Assembly: GCA_011057845.1 (NCBI GenBank)
Contig: DSDB01000113.1
Span: 1 to 6,700, forward strand
Source: Phycisphaerales bacterium
Lineage (GTDB): Bacteria > Planctomycetota > Phycisphaerae > Sedimentisphaerales > Anaerobacaceae
Length of the DNA: 6,700 nt
Reading direction: 5' to 3'
Part shown: one piece after another, positions 1-5,168 of the stretch
Layout of the letters: each line of letters opens with the position of its first letter
Numbering within the stretch: the first letter of the stretch is position 1
Made by a program: the position numbers and the translations under genes
The notes under the pieces: model-generated
Databases searched by the model: none
Told to the model about the DNA's origin: nothing
What the model saw: the letters and a program-made list of their open reading frames with translations, nothing else

Positions 1-284
1 AGGTAGCCGCTCGGCGTCAGGCACTGCGAAGCCGGCAGGCAGCAGGCAGCGGTAGGCAATAAACAGCCAGAAGAGCAGGCCCGTTGCTTGGCCCTCAATA
101 GCGTTGCACACCTATGACGCCGACCGCACATTCTCAGTCGTACAGAGAACGCGCCCGACGTTTTCAAAAAAAATCCCGCCCCCGATTTGCACCCCGCCGA
201 ATCTATCGTATCCTTTACTCAGAAGGGCAAAACACGGCAGTCAGCGTAGCACAGAAAAGCCATAATACTCCTTCCTTTGCCCGA
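1..284. other. Left flank without a supportable gene
   Basis: I see no convincing coding region here. On the minus strand one frame is open from a GTG at 111 to the left edge (37 codons) and contains a hydrophobic stretch GLLFWLFIAYRCLLPAGFAV, but no ribosome binding site precedes the GTG. On the plus strand, frames entering from the left hit stops by about position 62. A plus-strand frame at 114-305 is basic and low in complexity, resembles no family I know and runs into the terminator stem, so I do not call it. The rightward terminator that follows suggests that 1-284 is the 3' untranslated end of a plus-strand transcript from outside the window. Confidence 0.4.
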
Positions 285-345
285 GGAGGCAAGCGTACCG
301 ACTAGACAATATTCGGGGGGTCGCTTGTCTCCTTTTTTATTTTTT
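285..345 (+). terminator. Rho-independent terminator, rightward
   Basis: The left arm GGAGGCAAGCG (285-295) pairs with CGCTTGTCTCC (322-332) over 11 bp with a single G.U wobble. The loop is 26 nt, and the right arm is followed at once by six T, one A and six more T. The T tract lies only on the plus-strand side, so it should end transcription coming from the left, converging on the GLUG gene. The large loop is atypical but may fold further. The gene it serves lies outside the window. Confidence 0.65.
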
Positions 346-354
346 AACTTCTAC

Positions 355-378
355 CACGAAGACACCAAGGCACAAAGG
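355..378 (+). repeat. 8-bp tandem array, consensus CACNAAGR
   Basis: There are three exact-period units: CACGAAGA (355-362), CACCAAGG (363-370) and CACAAAGG (371-378). The same family recurs in reverse complement at 471-494. From memory, similar CACCAAGACACAAAG-type sequences are common between genes in environmental bacteria, planctomycetes included. No function is known to me. Confidence 0.8.
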
Positions 379-380
379 AA

Positions 381-411
381 AGTAAAAAGGCAGAAGTAAC
401 AAGGCAAAAGG
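381..411 (+). repeat. 7-bp tandem array, AGTAAAA/AGGCAAA type
   Basis: The units AGTAAAA, AGGCAGA, AGTAACA and AGGCAAA follow one another at exactly 7 bp from 381 to 408, and a partial AGG ends the run. The array directly follows the 8-bp array and belongs to the same family as the reverse-complement arrays at 423-457 and 512-539. Confidence 0.8.
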
Positions 412-422
412 GATGCACAGGC

Positions 423-457
423 GTTACCTGTTACTTTTTACCTTTTACTTTTTGCTT
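423..457 (-). repeat. 7-bp tandem array, minus orientation
   Basis: Five units at exact 7-bp period read on the plus strand as GTTACCT, GTTACTT, TTTACCT, TTTACTT and TTTGCTT. A further CTACCT follows with a 1-nt phase slip. This is the right-arm counterpart of the array at 381-411. Confidence 0.8.
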
Positions 458-470
458 CTACCTTACAAGG

Positions 471-494
471 GCTTCGTGTCTTTGTGGCTTGGTG
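471..494 (-). repeat. 8-bp tandem array, minus orientation
   Basis: Three units read on the minus strand as CACCAAGC, CACAAAGA and CACGAAGC at exactly 8-bp period. It is the inverted copy of the array at 355-378, with the order of the variable fourth base changed. Confidence 0.8.
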
Positions 495-511
495 GTAATA
501 GCTGTTTCCTT

Positions 512-539
512 TTGTACTTTTTACTTGTTATTCTTGTCT
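512..539 (-). repeat. 7-bp tandem array overlapping the GLUG gene stop codon
   Basis: The plus-strand units TTGTACT, TTTTACT, TGTTATT and CTTGTCT are spaced by exactly 7 bp. The stop codon of the GLUG gene (TAA, 530-528) and its last codons (for RQE) lie inside this array, so the C-terminus of the protein appears to be written by the repeat. Confidence 0.65.
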
Positions 540-3500
540 TCCCCAGTCCTGCCCCAGCACCACCAGATCGCCCATATCCACCTTGCCATCGCCCGTCAGG
601 TCCGCGCCATCGCAGTCGCCCGTATCCGAGCAGTCCTCCATTAACCACCGGCCGGCGAAATATGCCATATCCTCGAAGCTGACCCCATCCGGACACAGAA
701 AATCCGCCGCCGGAATCTGCCATTGCAGCCGAGGATAATTCGTCCCCTCACAAATTGCCCAGGTATCACGGAAATTGAACCCCACAATCGCTGATTGAGT
801 CTTCATCTGAGCCGTAGTCTTGCCGACGCCCACCGCGCTGACAGTCGTCCCCGACACCTCGACATCCCAGTAGTTTCTTCTATCCTCATCGTCAGGGTAC
901 CACAAAGTCGAGGATCCGCACAGACCTCCCACGGAGCTTGTCCCGAGCACTGGGCCGGCTGAATAGCAGTACCTCACTTTTGTGAAACGGCTCCCTCCCG
1001 CGAGTCCGCCGACTTGGTAGACCCCGCTGGAGGCCGCGGTTGCATAGCAGGAATCGATCACGCTATGTGACACCGACCCTATAAGGCCGCCGACACTTGC
1101 ATACCCGTCTACTGTGCCTGATGCGCAACACAATGTGATAGTGCCGGAAGAGAGGCCGCCTATCAGCCCACCGACACTGGTGGTTCCACGTACACTGTTT
1201 GCGGCCTGACATGACATGATGGCAGCGCCGCCGGCTCCCACCAGGCCGCCGACTGCGGTCGTTCCAGTGACCGTACCCGTTGCGTGGCACGACGCGATGG
1301 CGCCGCCGGCATACCCCACCAGTCCGCCAACAGAGTTGGCTCCCGTGACCGTGCCGATCACGTGACACGAGGTTATGACGCGGCTATTGCTCCCGGCCAG
1401 CCCACCCACGCTTTCGCCCGTACCGGCCACCGAGCCCGTTACGTAGCAGGAGTCAATAGTCCCGGAGTTGACTCCGACCAGGCCGCCGACCAGACTATGA
1501 CCCTGTACATTCACGTCAACTACACCCAGGTTGGCGATACGCCCCATGAGGCCCACCCGGCCAAACAGGCCGGTTTGGTCACGATCACTGGTCCCGTTGA
1601 TGACGGCATTGCGAATCCTGTGGCCGCGCCCGTCAAGGACGCCCGTGAATCCAATAGTGGCGTGCCCCACCGGCGTCAGGGCAAGGCCCGACAGGTCGAG
1701 GTCCGACGTCAGGACAAAGAACTTGTTCCAGTCCCACGCGGTCATCATCAGGTTCTGCCAGTCAACGGGCGCGTCAATGATATATGGCTGGGTGTGCGTT
1801 CCACTTCCGCCGGAGTACGTCCCCCAAGGCTGGAATCGCAATTCCGGATAGCTATTGCCTTTGCGCATCCCCCACGTTCCAATGAAATCCCATCCTGCAT
1901 CGGTGAAGGTGGAGGGCATCTTCATCTCGGCGGTGGTCTTGCCCGTGCCGCCGGCGCCGGAGGCCTGGCCGCTGGCCTCGACATCCCAGAAGGATGATTC
2001 CACGGACCCCGCTACAGGCGCGGCATCGGTATAGCCTACGAGGCCGCCGACACAGTCGTTTCCATTGACGAGACCGGCCGCGTAGCAGAAGGAGATCGAG
2101 CCGCTGTTGCGCCCGGCCAACCCGCCGACGTAGAGAACGCCGTTCGTCGCGGCCGTCGAGTGGCAGGCCGTGATCGCACCTTCCCAGTTGTACCCTACCA
2201 GACCGCCGACAAACAGACTGCCGCCGACCGACCCCGTCGTGTAACAGGACCGGATCGTGCCCTCACAGTTCAGCCCCGCCAGAACGCCGGAACAGATTCG
2301 CCCTTGTACATCCGCGTTCACCACTCCCAGATTCTCAATCCGCCCGCCGAATCCGACAATACCGAACAGGCCCACGCAGTCGCTGTCCGGCCGACCGATC
2401 CTGGCGTTGCTGATCGTATGGCCCCGTCCGTCAAATACTCCGGTAAAGGCGGTCGTGACGTTGCCTATGGGTTCAAGCGACCCGCCGGCCACCTCAAGAG
2501 GCGACAGAAGAACGAAAAACGCATCCCAGTCGTCCGGCGTAACGGTCAACTCTCGCCAGTCGGCGATAGCCCGGATAATGAACGGGTCCGCCTGCGTCCC
2601 GCTGCCGCCGGAGTACGTCCCGCCGCTCTGCCACTGCAATCTCGGGTATGTGTTGCCCTCGACAATGGCCCAGGTTTCCTCGAAATCCCACCCGGCCGCT
2701 GTGAATGTCGCTAAACTCTTCATCTGGGCCGTCGTCTTGCCGGTTCCCCCGTAGCTGGACTTCAATCCGCTGGCTTGTGTATCCCAGAGACACGACGACA
2801 CGGGGCCGTCGTATCCCGCGTATCCCACGAGTCCGCCGACGTTGCCAACTGATCCAACAACCGGCGCCGTGGAATAACAGAAGCTGATGACACCGGAACC
2901 ATTGGCTCCCACCAACCCCCCGACATATTGGACTCCACGGACGGTGCCCTTCGCATAGCAGGAAATGATCTCGCCGCCCTCTCCCCACGGCCCCGGGGAC
3001 ATCAAACCGGCAAGGGGTGCTGCGCCCTGCCACGCGCGGTAATTATCCCCCGCCAGCCCACCCACATAGCGGTATCCGATCACATTGCCGGTCGCGTAAC
3101 AGGATTCAACCCAACCGGACTCATTGTAACCGACCAACCCGCCGGCATAATCGTTCACGCCGCGGATGTCCCCGCTTGCCCGGCAGAACGTGAGCGTGCC
3201 GGCCTTGTTGTATCCCGCCAAGCCGCCGACATATCGTATCGCGATCACGTCGGTCGTCGCGGAGCAGGAGGTGATCGTGCCGGAGTCATTGTAGCCAGCG
3301 AGCCCGCCGACATAATCGCCCGATCCGTCGGCCCATGTATACCCGGGCACCCCTCCGACATAATCGCCCAATCCGTCGGCCCATATGGACACCGTTCCCG
3401 CCGCCCGGCAGAACGCAATCGCACCCAACTTATTGTACCCCGTCAGCCCGCCGGCATAGCCGGCTCGCGCAACCACGGCGGTCGTTGTATGGCAGAGAGT

Positions 3501-4904
3501 GATCGGACCTGAATCGTTGTATCCTGTCAGACCCCCGACATACCGGCCCAGAGCGCCCACCGTCCCCGTAACAGAGCAAGCGGTGATGGCGCCTCCTTCA
3601 TTGTGCCCGACCAAGCCGCCCACACGCTCCCCGCCCTGTACATTGACATCGACCACATGCAGGTTCTCGATCCGGCCGGCGGGTCCGACATATCCGAACA
3701 GGCCCGTATAATCTCCGGACGGGCGGTCGATGACGGCGTTGTTGATGGTGTGCCCCTGACCATCGAATGTACCCGTGAATCCTGTCAAGCGATTGCCCAC
3801 GGGCGCCGGTACAACGCCTCCCAGGTCTACATCAGCTACCAGAATAAAGTGCTTGTCCCAGTTCCATGGCTTGGCCGACAGTTCCAGCCAATCGTCCGGC
3901 GTCGCGATCTTGTAAGGGTCCTCCTGTGTGCCGCTTCCACCGCCGCCGTATGTCGGCCAGTTCAGGCGCGGATAGTCCATCCCATCGTCAATCGACCAGA
4001 CGTTCAGAATATCCCATCCCGCCTGCACGAAAGTCGCCCGATCCTTCATCTCAACGGTTGTCTTGCCCATCCCCATCGCGCTGACAGGCGTCTGCGAGGT
4101 CTGCGTATCCCAGAAGTTGCCCGTATCCTCATATTCCCAGCCGGTTGCCGCGTGCCCGCACAGGCCTCCTGCGGACGCCAAGCCCGTGGGCGTGCCCGTC
4201 GAATAGCAGCGAATCACCTTGCTCGCATCGTTGTACCCTACCAGCCCGCCCACGTACTGCTCTCCGTTGACGGGTCCCTCCGCATAACAGTCGACAACGT
4301 GGCCGCTGCAGACACCTACCAGTCCTCCCACGTAGCGGACGCCCGTTACGGATACTGCAGCGTAACAGAACTTGATGGTCCGGTGTGAGACGTGCTCATA
4401 CCCGACCAACCCGCCGACGAATTGCCGTCCGCGGACCTCTCCCGTGGCATAACAGGCAATGGCCGTACCGCCCTGATTATACCCAACAAGGCCACCCACG
4501 TAGTCGCGTCCCACGATATTCGCGTCCGCCACGCCCAGCCTTTTGATCTGAGCGCCCGAACGCATGTATCCAAACACGCCCACGTAATCGCTATCCGGGC
4601 GGCTGATGTGGACGTTGCGAATCGTATGGCCCTGCCCGTCGAAGACGCCGCCAAACGGATCGCCGGCCTCACCGATAGGCGCCACGGATACCCCATCCAG
4701 GTCGAGGTCCGCTGTCAGAATGAAATACACCTCGCGGTCCAACCACCCGGCAGCGAACCGCTGCCAGTCCTGGACCGTGCTGATCCGATAGGGATCGAAT
4801 CCCGTCCCCGATCCGCCGCTGTAAGGGGCTGCGTGAGCCGCCGGGGCCAGTAATGCCGCCCAGACGACCAGCCACTTGCTCATCCGAATCCCTGCCGGCC
4901 TCAT
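528..4904 (-). CDS. Secreted GLUG-repeat beta-solenoid protein with dockerin-like C-terminus
   Basis: This is a 1458-residue exported protein of unknown exact role, probably extracellular or cell-surface. Residues 1-25 are a signal peptide (core WLVVWAALLAPAAHA). Four homologous modules follow (about 28-317, 319-758, 763-1026 and 1029-1396). Each begins with a GGSGT...DPY.I...DW segment, continues with PVG...FTGVFDGQGHTI and GLFG.VG, then a run of GLUG turns (VGGLVGYN), and closes with FWD...GKTT.EMK...GWDF...YPRLQW. I count 5, 10, 4 and 8 GLUG turns. Residues 1401-1455 form a degenerate dockerin/EF-hand tail. GLUG motifs are known from the N-terminal part of streptococcal IgA metallopeptidases and from many secreted planctomycete proteins. 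No protease or glycosidase active site is visible, so adhesion, surface display or polysaccharide contact are guesses. The start at 4904 is chosen for its GGGAGG site 6 nt upstream. Met8 (4883) is an alternative with a weaker site and a tighter signal peptide. Confidence 0.93.
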   Translation of the reverse strand: MRPAGIRMSKWLVVWAALLAPAAHAAPYSGGSGTGFDPYRISTVQDWQRFAAGWLDREVYFILTADLDLDGVSVAPIGEAGDPFGGVFDGQGHTIRNVHISRPDSDYVGVFGYMRSGAQIKRLGVADANIVGRDYVGGLVGYNQGGTAIACYATGEVRGRQFVGGLVGYEHVSHRTIKFCYAAVSVTGVRYVGGLVGVCSGHVVDCYAEGPVNGEQYVGGLVGYNDASKVIRCYSTGTPTGLASAGGLCGHAATGWEYEDTGNFWDTQTSQTPVSAMGMGKTTVEMKDRATFVQAGWDILNVWSIDDGMDYPRLNWPTYGGGGSGTQEDPYKIATPDDWLELSAKPWNWDKHFILVADVDLGGVVPAPVGNRLTGFTGTFDGQGHTINNAVIDRPSGDYTGLFGYVGPAGRIENLHVVDVNVQGGERVGGLVGHNEGGAITACSVTGTVGALGRYVGGLTGYNDSGPITLCHTTTAVVARAGYAGGLTGYNKLGAIAFCRAAGTVSIWADGLGDYVGGVPGYTWADGSGDYVGGLAGYNDSGTITSCSATTDVIAIRYVGGLAGYNKAGTLTFCRASGDIRGVNDYAGGLVGYNESGWVESCYATGNVIGYRYVGGLAGDNYRAWQGAAPLAGLMSPGPWGEGGEIISCYAKGTVRGVQYVGGLVGANGSGVISFCYSTAPVVGSVGNVGGLVGYAGYDGPVSSCLWDTQASGLKSSYGGTGKTTAQMKSLATFTAAGWDFEETWAIVEGNTYPRLQWQSGGTYSGGSGTQADPFIIRAIADWRELTVTPDDWDAFFVLLSPLEVAGGSLEPIGNVTTAFTGVFDGRGHTISNARIGRPDSDCVGLFGIVGFGGRIENLGVVNADVQGRICSGVLAGLNCEGTIRSCYTTGSVGGSLFVGGLVGYNWEGAITACHSTAATNGVLYVGGLAGRNSGSISFCYAAGLVNGNDCVGGLVGYTDAAPVAGSVESSFWDVEASGQASGAGGTGKTTAEMKMPSTFTDAGWDFIGTWGMRKGNSYPELRFQPWGTYSGGSGTHTQPYIIDAPVDWQNLMMTAWDWNKFFVLTSDLDLSGLALTPVGHATIGFTGVLDGRGHRIRNAVINGTSDRDQTGLFGRVGLMGRIANLGVVDVNVQGHSLVGGLVGVNSGTIDSCYVTGSVAGTGESVGGLAGSNSRVITSCHVIGTVTGANSVGGLVGYAGGAIASCHATGTVTGTTAVGGLVGAGGAAIMSCQAANSVRGTTSVGGLIGGLSSGTITLCCASGTVDGYASVGGLIGSVSHSVIDSCYATAASSGVYQVGGLAGGSRFTKVRYCYSAGPVLGTSSVGGLCGSSTLWYPDDEDRRNYWDVEVSGTTVSAVGVGKTTAQMKTQSAIVGFNFRDTWAICEGTNYPRLQWQIPAADFLCPDGVSFEDMAYFAGRWLMEDCSDTGDCDGADLTGDGKVDMGDLVVLGQDWGRQE
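540..704 (-). other. Dockerin-like / EF-hand tail of the GLUG protein
   Basis: Residues 1401-1455. The second half carries a canonical calcium loop, D1435-x-T-x-D1439-G-K-V-D1443-x-x-D1446, followed by a helix ending VVLGQDWG. The first half (CPDGVSFEDMAYFAGRW) keeps the helix but has lost a full calcium loop. Cys1404, Cys1425 and Cys1431 lie around the linker. This two-part tail is typical of secreted proteins in Phycisphaerae. Whether it binds a cohesin there is not known to me, so I call it dockerin-like rather than a proven cellulosome part. Confidence 0.75.
717..1820 (-). repeat. GLUG module 4
   Basis: Residues 1029-1396, opening with TYSGGSGTHTQPYII. It has eight turns near residues 1139, 1166, 1192, 1218, 1244, 1271, 1298 and 1325. 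Several contain VGGLIG or AGS/GAGG variants, unlike the YN-rich turns of modules 1 and 2. It closes with YWDVEVSG, VGVGKTTAQMK and YPRLQWQ, just before the dockerin-like tail. Confidence 0.85.
1827..2618 (-). repeat. GLUG module 3, the shortest
   Basis: Residues 763-1026, opening with TYSGGSGTQADPFII. It has four turns, the first degenerate (SGVLAGLN), with cysteines 887, 914 and 940 in register. It closes with SFWDVEASG, GGTGKTTAEMK and YPELRFQPW. Confidence 0.85.
2631..3950 (-). repeat. GLUG module 2, the longest
   Basis: Residues 319-758, opening with YGGGGSGTQEDPYKI and carrying ten GLUG turns. It is expanded relative to the other modules. One expansion is a 16-residue local duplication around residues 509-540 that yields the degenerate turn VGGVPGYT. 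Another is a loop of about 24 residues (621-645) rich in Gly, Pro and Trp between a GLUG turn and its IISCYAKG strand. It closes with GGTGKTTAQMK and YPRLQWQ. Confidence 0.85.
3307..3386 (-). repeat. 48-bp local tandem duplication inside module 2
   Basis: The plus-strand segment starting CCGACATAATCGCCC at 3307 recurs at 3355, exactly 48 bp (16 codons) later. About 32 bases match with two differences. It encodes the pair ADGLGDYVGG and ADGSGDYVGG. The near identity at DNA level marks it as younger than the other GLUG turns, which match only at protein level. Confidence 0.8.
3954..4823 (-). repeat. GLUG module 1
   Basis: Residues 28-317. The opening segment is YSGGSGTGFDPYRI with the DW..F motif, then PIGEAGDPFGGVFDGQGHTI. 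Five GLUG turns begin near residues 136, 163, 192, 218 and 244. It closes with NFWDTQ, MGMGKTTVEMK and YPRLNW. Cysteines 151, 180, 206 and 233 occupy the same place in successive turns. Confidence 0.85.
4830..4904 (-). other. Signal peptide of the GLUG protein
   Basis: Residues 1-25 have a basic n-region (MRPAGIRMSK), a hydrophobic core (WLVVWAALLAPA) and an AHA|AP cleavage site of the A-x-A type. The mature protein would begin APYSGGSG, directly at the first module. This indicates Sec-dependent export. No lipobox is present. Confidence 0.85.
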
Positions 4905-4910
4905 ATCGGA

Positions 4911-4916
4911 CCTCCC
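4911..4916 (-). promoter_or_regulatory. Ribosome binding site of the GLUG gene
   Basis: The minus strand reads GGGAGG, 6 nt before the ATG at 4904. This fixes the start at residue 1 rather than Met8. The GGGA is also part of a possible small hairpin (TCTCGC-ATC-GCGGGA, 4927-4913) that could partly occlude the site. Confidence 0.75.
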
Positions 4917-5012
4917 GCGATGCGAGAAAAAGGAGCCTCGACAAAAGCAGTCCCGCAGGCAGGCTTAGAGGAAAGATATGAAAAAATGGCCCAGCTTATG
5001 ATGACACGTCTT

Positions 5013-5033
5013 GCACGATAATATGTATCGAGC
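5013..5033 (-). promoter_or_regulatory. Second leader hairpin
   Basis: The minus strand reads GCTCGATA-CATAT-TATCGTGC: an 8-bp stem with one internal T-T mismatch and a 5-nt loop. It lies in the GLUG leader. I recognise no known riboswitch core around it. Confidence 0.4.
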
Positions 5034-5043
5034 CTGCTGCGCT

Positions 5044-5058
5044 CACCAGATTTTGGTG
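5044..5058 (-). promoter_or_regulatory. Small hairpin at the predicted transcript 5' end
   Basis: The minus strand reads CACCA-AAATC-TGGTG, a 5-bp stem with a 5-nt loop lying almost exactly at the expected start of the GLUG transcript. It could protect the 5' end of the mRNA or be an operator-like dyad just after the -10 box. Which of these applies cannot be told from sequence. Confidence 0.4.
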
Positions 5059-5060
5059 GT

Positions 5061-5089
5061 ATTATACGGCACTTCCGCCCTCGTGTCAA
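5061..5089 (-). promoter_or_regulatory. Perfect-consensus sigma70-type promoter for the GLUG gene
   Basis: Reading the minus strand, TTGACA (5089-5084) is followed by a 17-bp spacer and TATAAT (5066-5061). All twelve consensus bases and the ideal spacing are present. Transcription would start near 5053-5055, giving about 150 nt of leader before the ATG at 4904. It lies downstream of the kinase stop codon, so it serves the GLUG gene alone. Confidence 0.8.
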
Positions 5090-5138
5090 CCCCTTGGACC
5101 CAATTCTTTCGCCTTTCCCCCCGGCGCCGCAAAAACCC

Positions 5139-5168
5139 AATCCGTGCAAATCCGTGCTAATCCGGGTT
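5139..5168 (-). repeat. 10-bp tandem array overlapping the kinase stop codon
   Basis: Three units on the plus strand, AATCCGTGCA (5139-5148), AATCCGTGCT (5149-5158) and AATCCGGGTT (5159-5168), have an exact 10-bp period. The kinase stop codon (TAA, 5169-5167) overlaps the last unit. Similar AATCCGTG strings are, from memory, frequent between genes in several environmental bacterial groups. Confidence 0.75.

Larger units (their letters stand above)
352..494. repeat. Large imperfect inverted repeat built from short tandem arrays
   Basis: A plus-strand arm (355-411) of 8-bp units followed by 7-bp units is mirrored by a right arm (423-494) with 7-bp units followed by 8-bp units in reverse complement. 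The outer ends match closely: TACCAC at 353 and GTGGTA at 492. The centre also pairs, with AAGTAACAAGG on the left against CCTGTTACTT on the right. The transcript of either strand could fold into one long hairpin with a loop of roughly 12 nt. It lies just downstream of the GLUG gene stop codon, so it may act as a 3'-end stabiliser or a weak terminator. That function is inference. Confidence 0.7.

Noticed and set aside
1..111. Minus-strand open frame with a hydrophobic segment running off the left edge
   Set aside because: Only 37 codons, preceded directly by a TAG, with a GTG start and no ribosome binding site. Another minus-strand frame is equally open here. It needs sequence beyond the edge.
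219..263. Minus-strand 14-codon peptide (MAFLCYADCRVLPF) with a GGAAGGAG site 4 nt upstream
   Set aside because: The ribosome-binding-like sequence coincides with the plus-strand stem region CTCCTTCC. No downstream gene or attenuator is visible on the minus strand, so I treat it as chance.
225..345. Cyclic-di-GMP riboswitch, prompted by GGGCAAA
   Set aside because: The rest of the conserved core (such as GGGACGCAAAGC) is missing and the stems do not match that fold.
413..682. Plus-strand frame with a strongly hydrophobic start, like a small membrane protein
   Set aside because: The Leu/Phe/Tyr-rich stretch is the translation of T-rich 7-bp and 8-bp repeat arrays, and the rest is antisense to the GLUG gene. 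No family resemblance and no proper ribosome binding site.
1284..1997. Long plus-strand frame of 237 codons antisense to the GLUG gene
   Set aside because: The minus-strand protein has clear modular repeats. The opposite frame stays open only because of GC-rich periodic codons, and its product is low in complexity. The same holds for plus-strand frames at 2160-2714, 2928-3512, 3603-4388 and 4392-4853.
717..4823. GxGKTT sequences as nucleotide-binding P-loops
   Set aside because: The protein is exported and built of beta-solenoid modules. There is no Walker B or NTPase fold, and the motif recurs once per module as a junction element.
4901..5149. Minus-strand 82-codon frame in the leader of the GLUG gene
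   Set aside because: It covers the promoter and leader and overlaps the GLUG start. Its product resembles no known family and shows no coding signature.
5131..5168. Rho-independent terminator for the kinase
   Set aside because: The only pairing is AACCC with GGGTT across a loop of over 20 nt before a run of five T, which is too weak to call.
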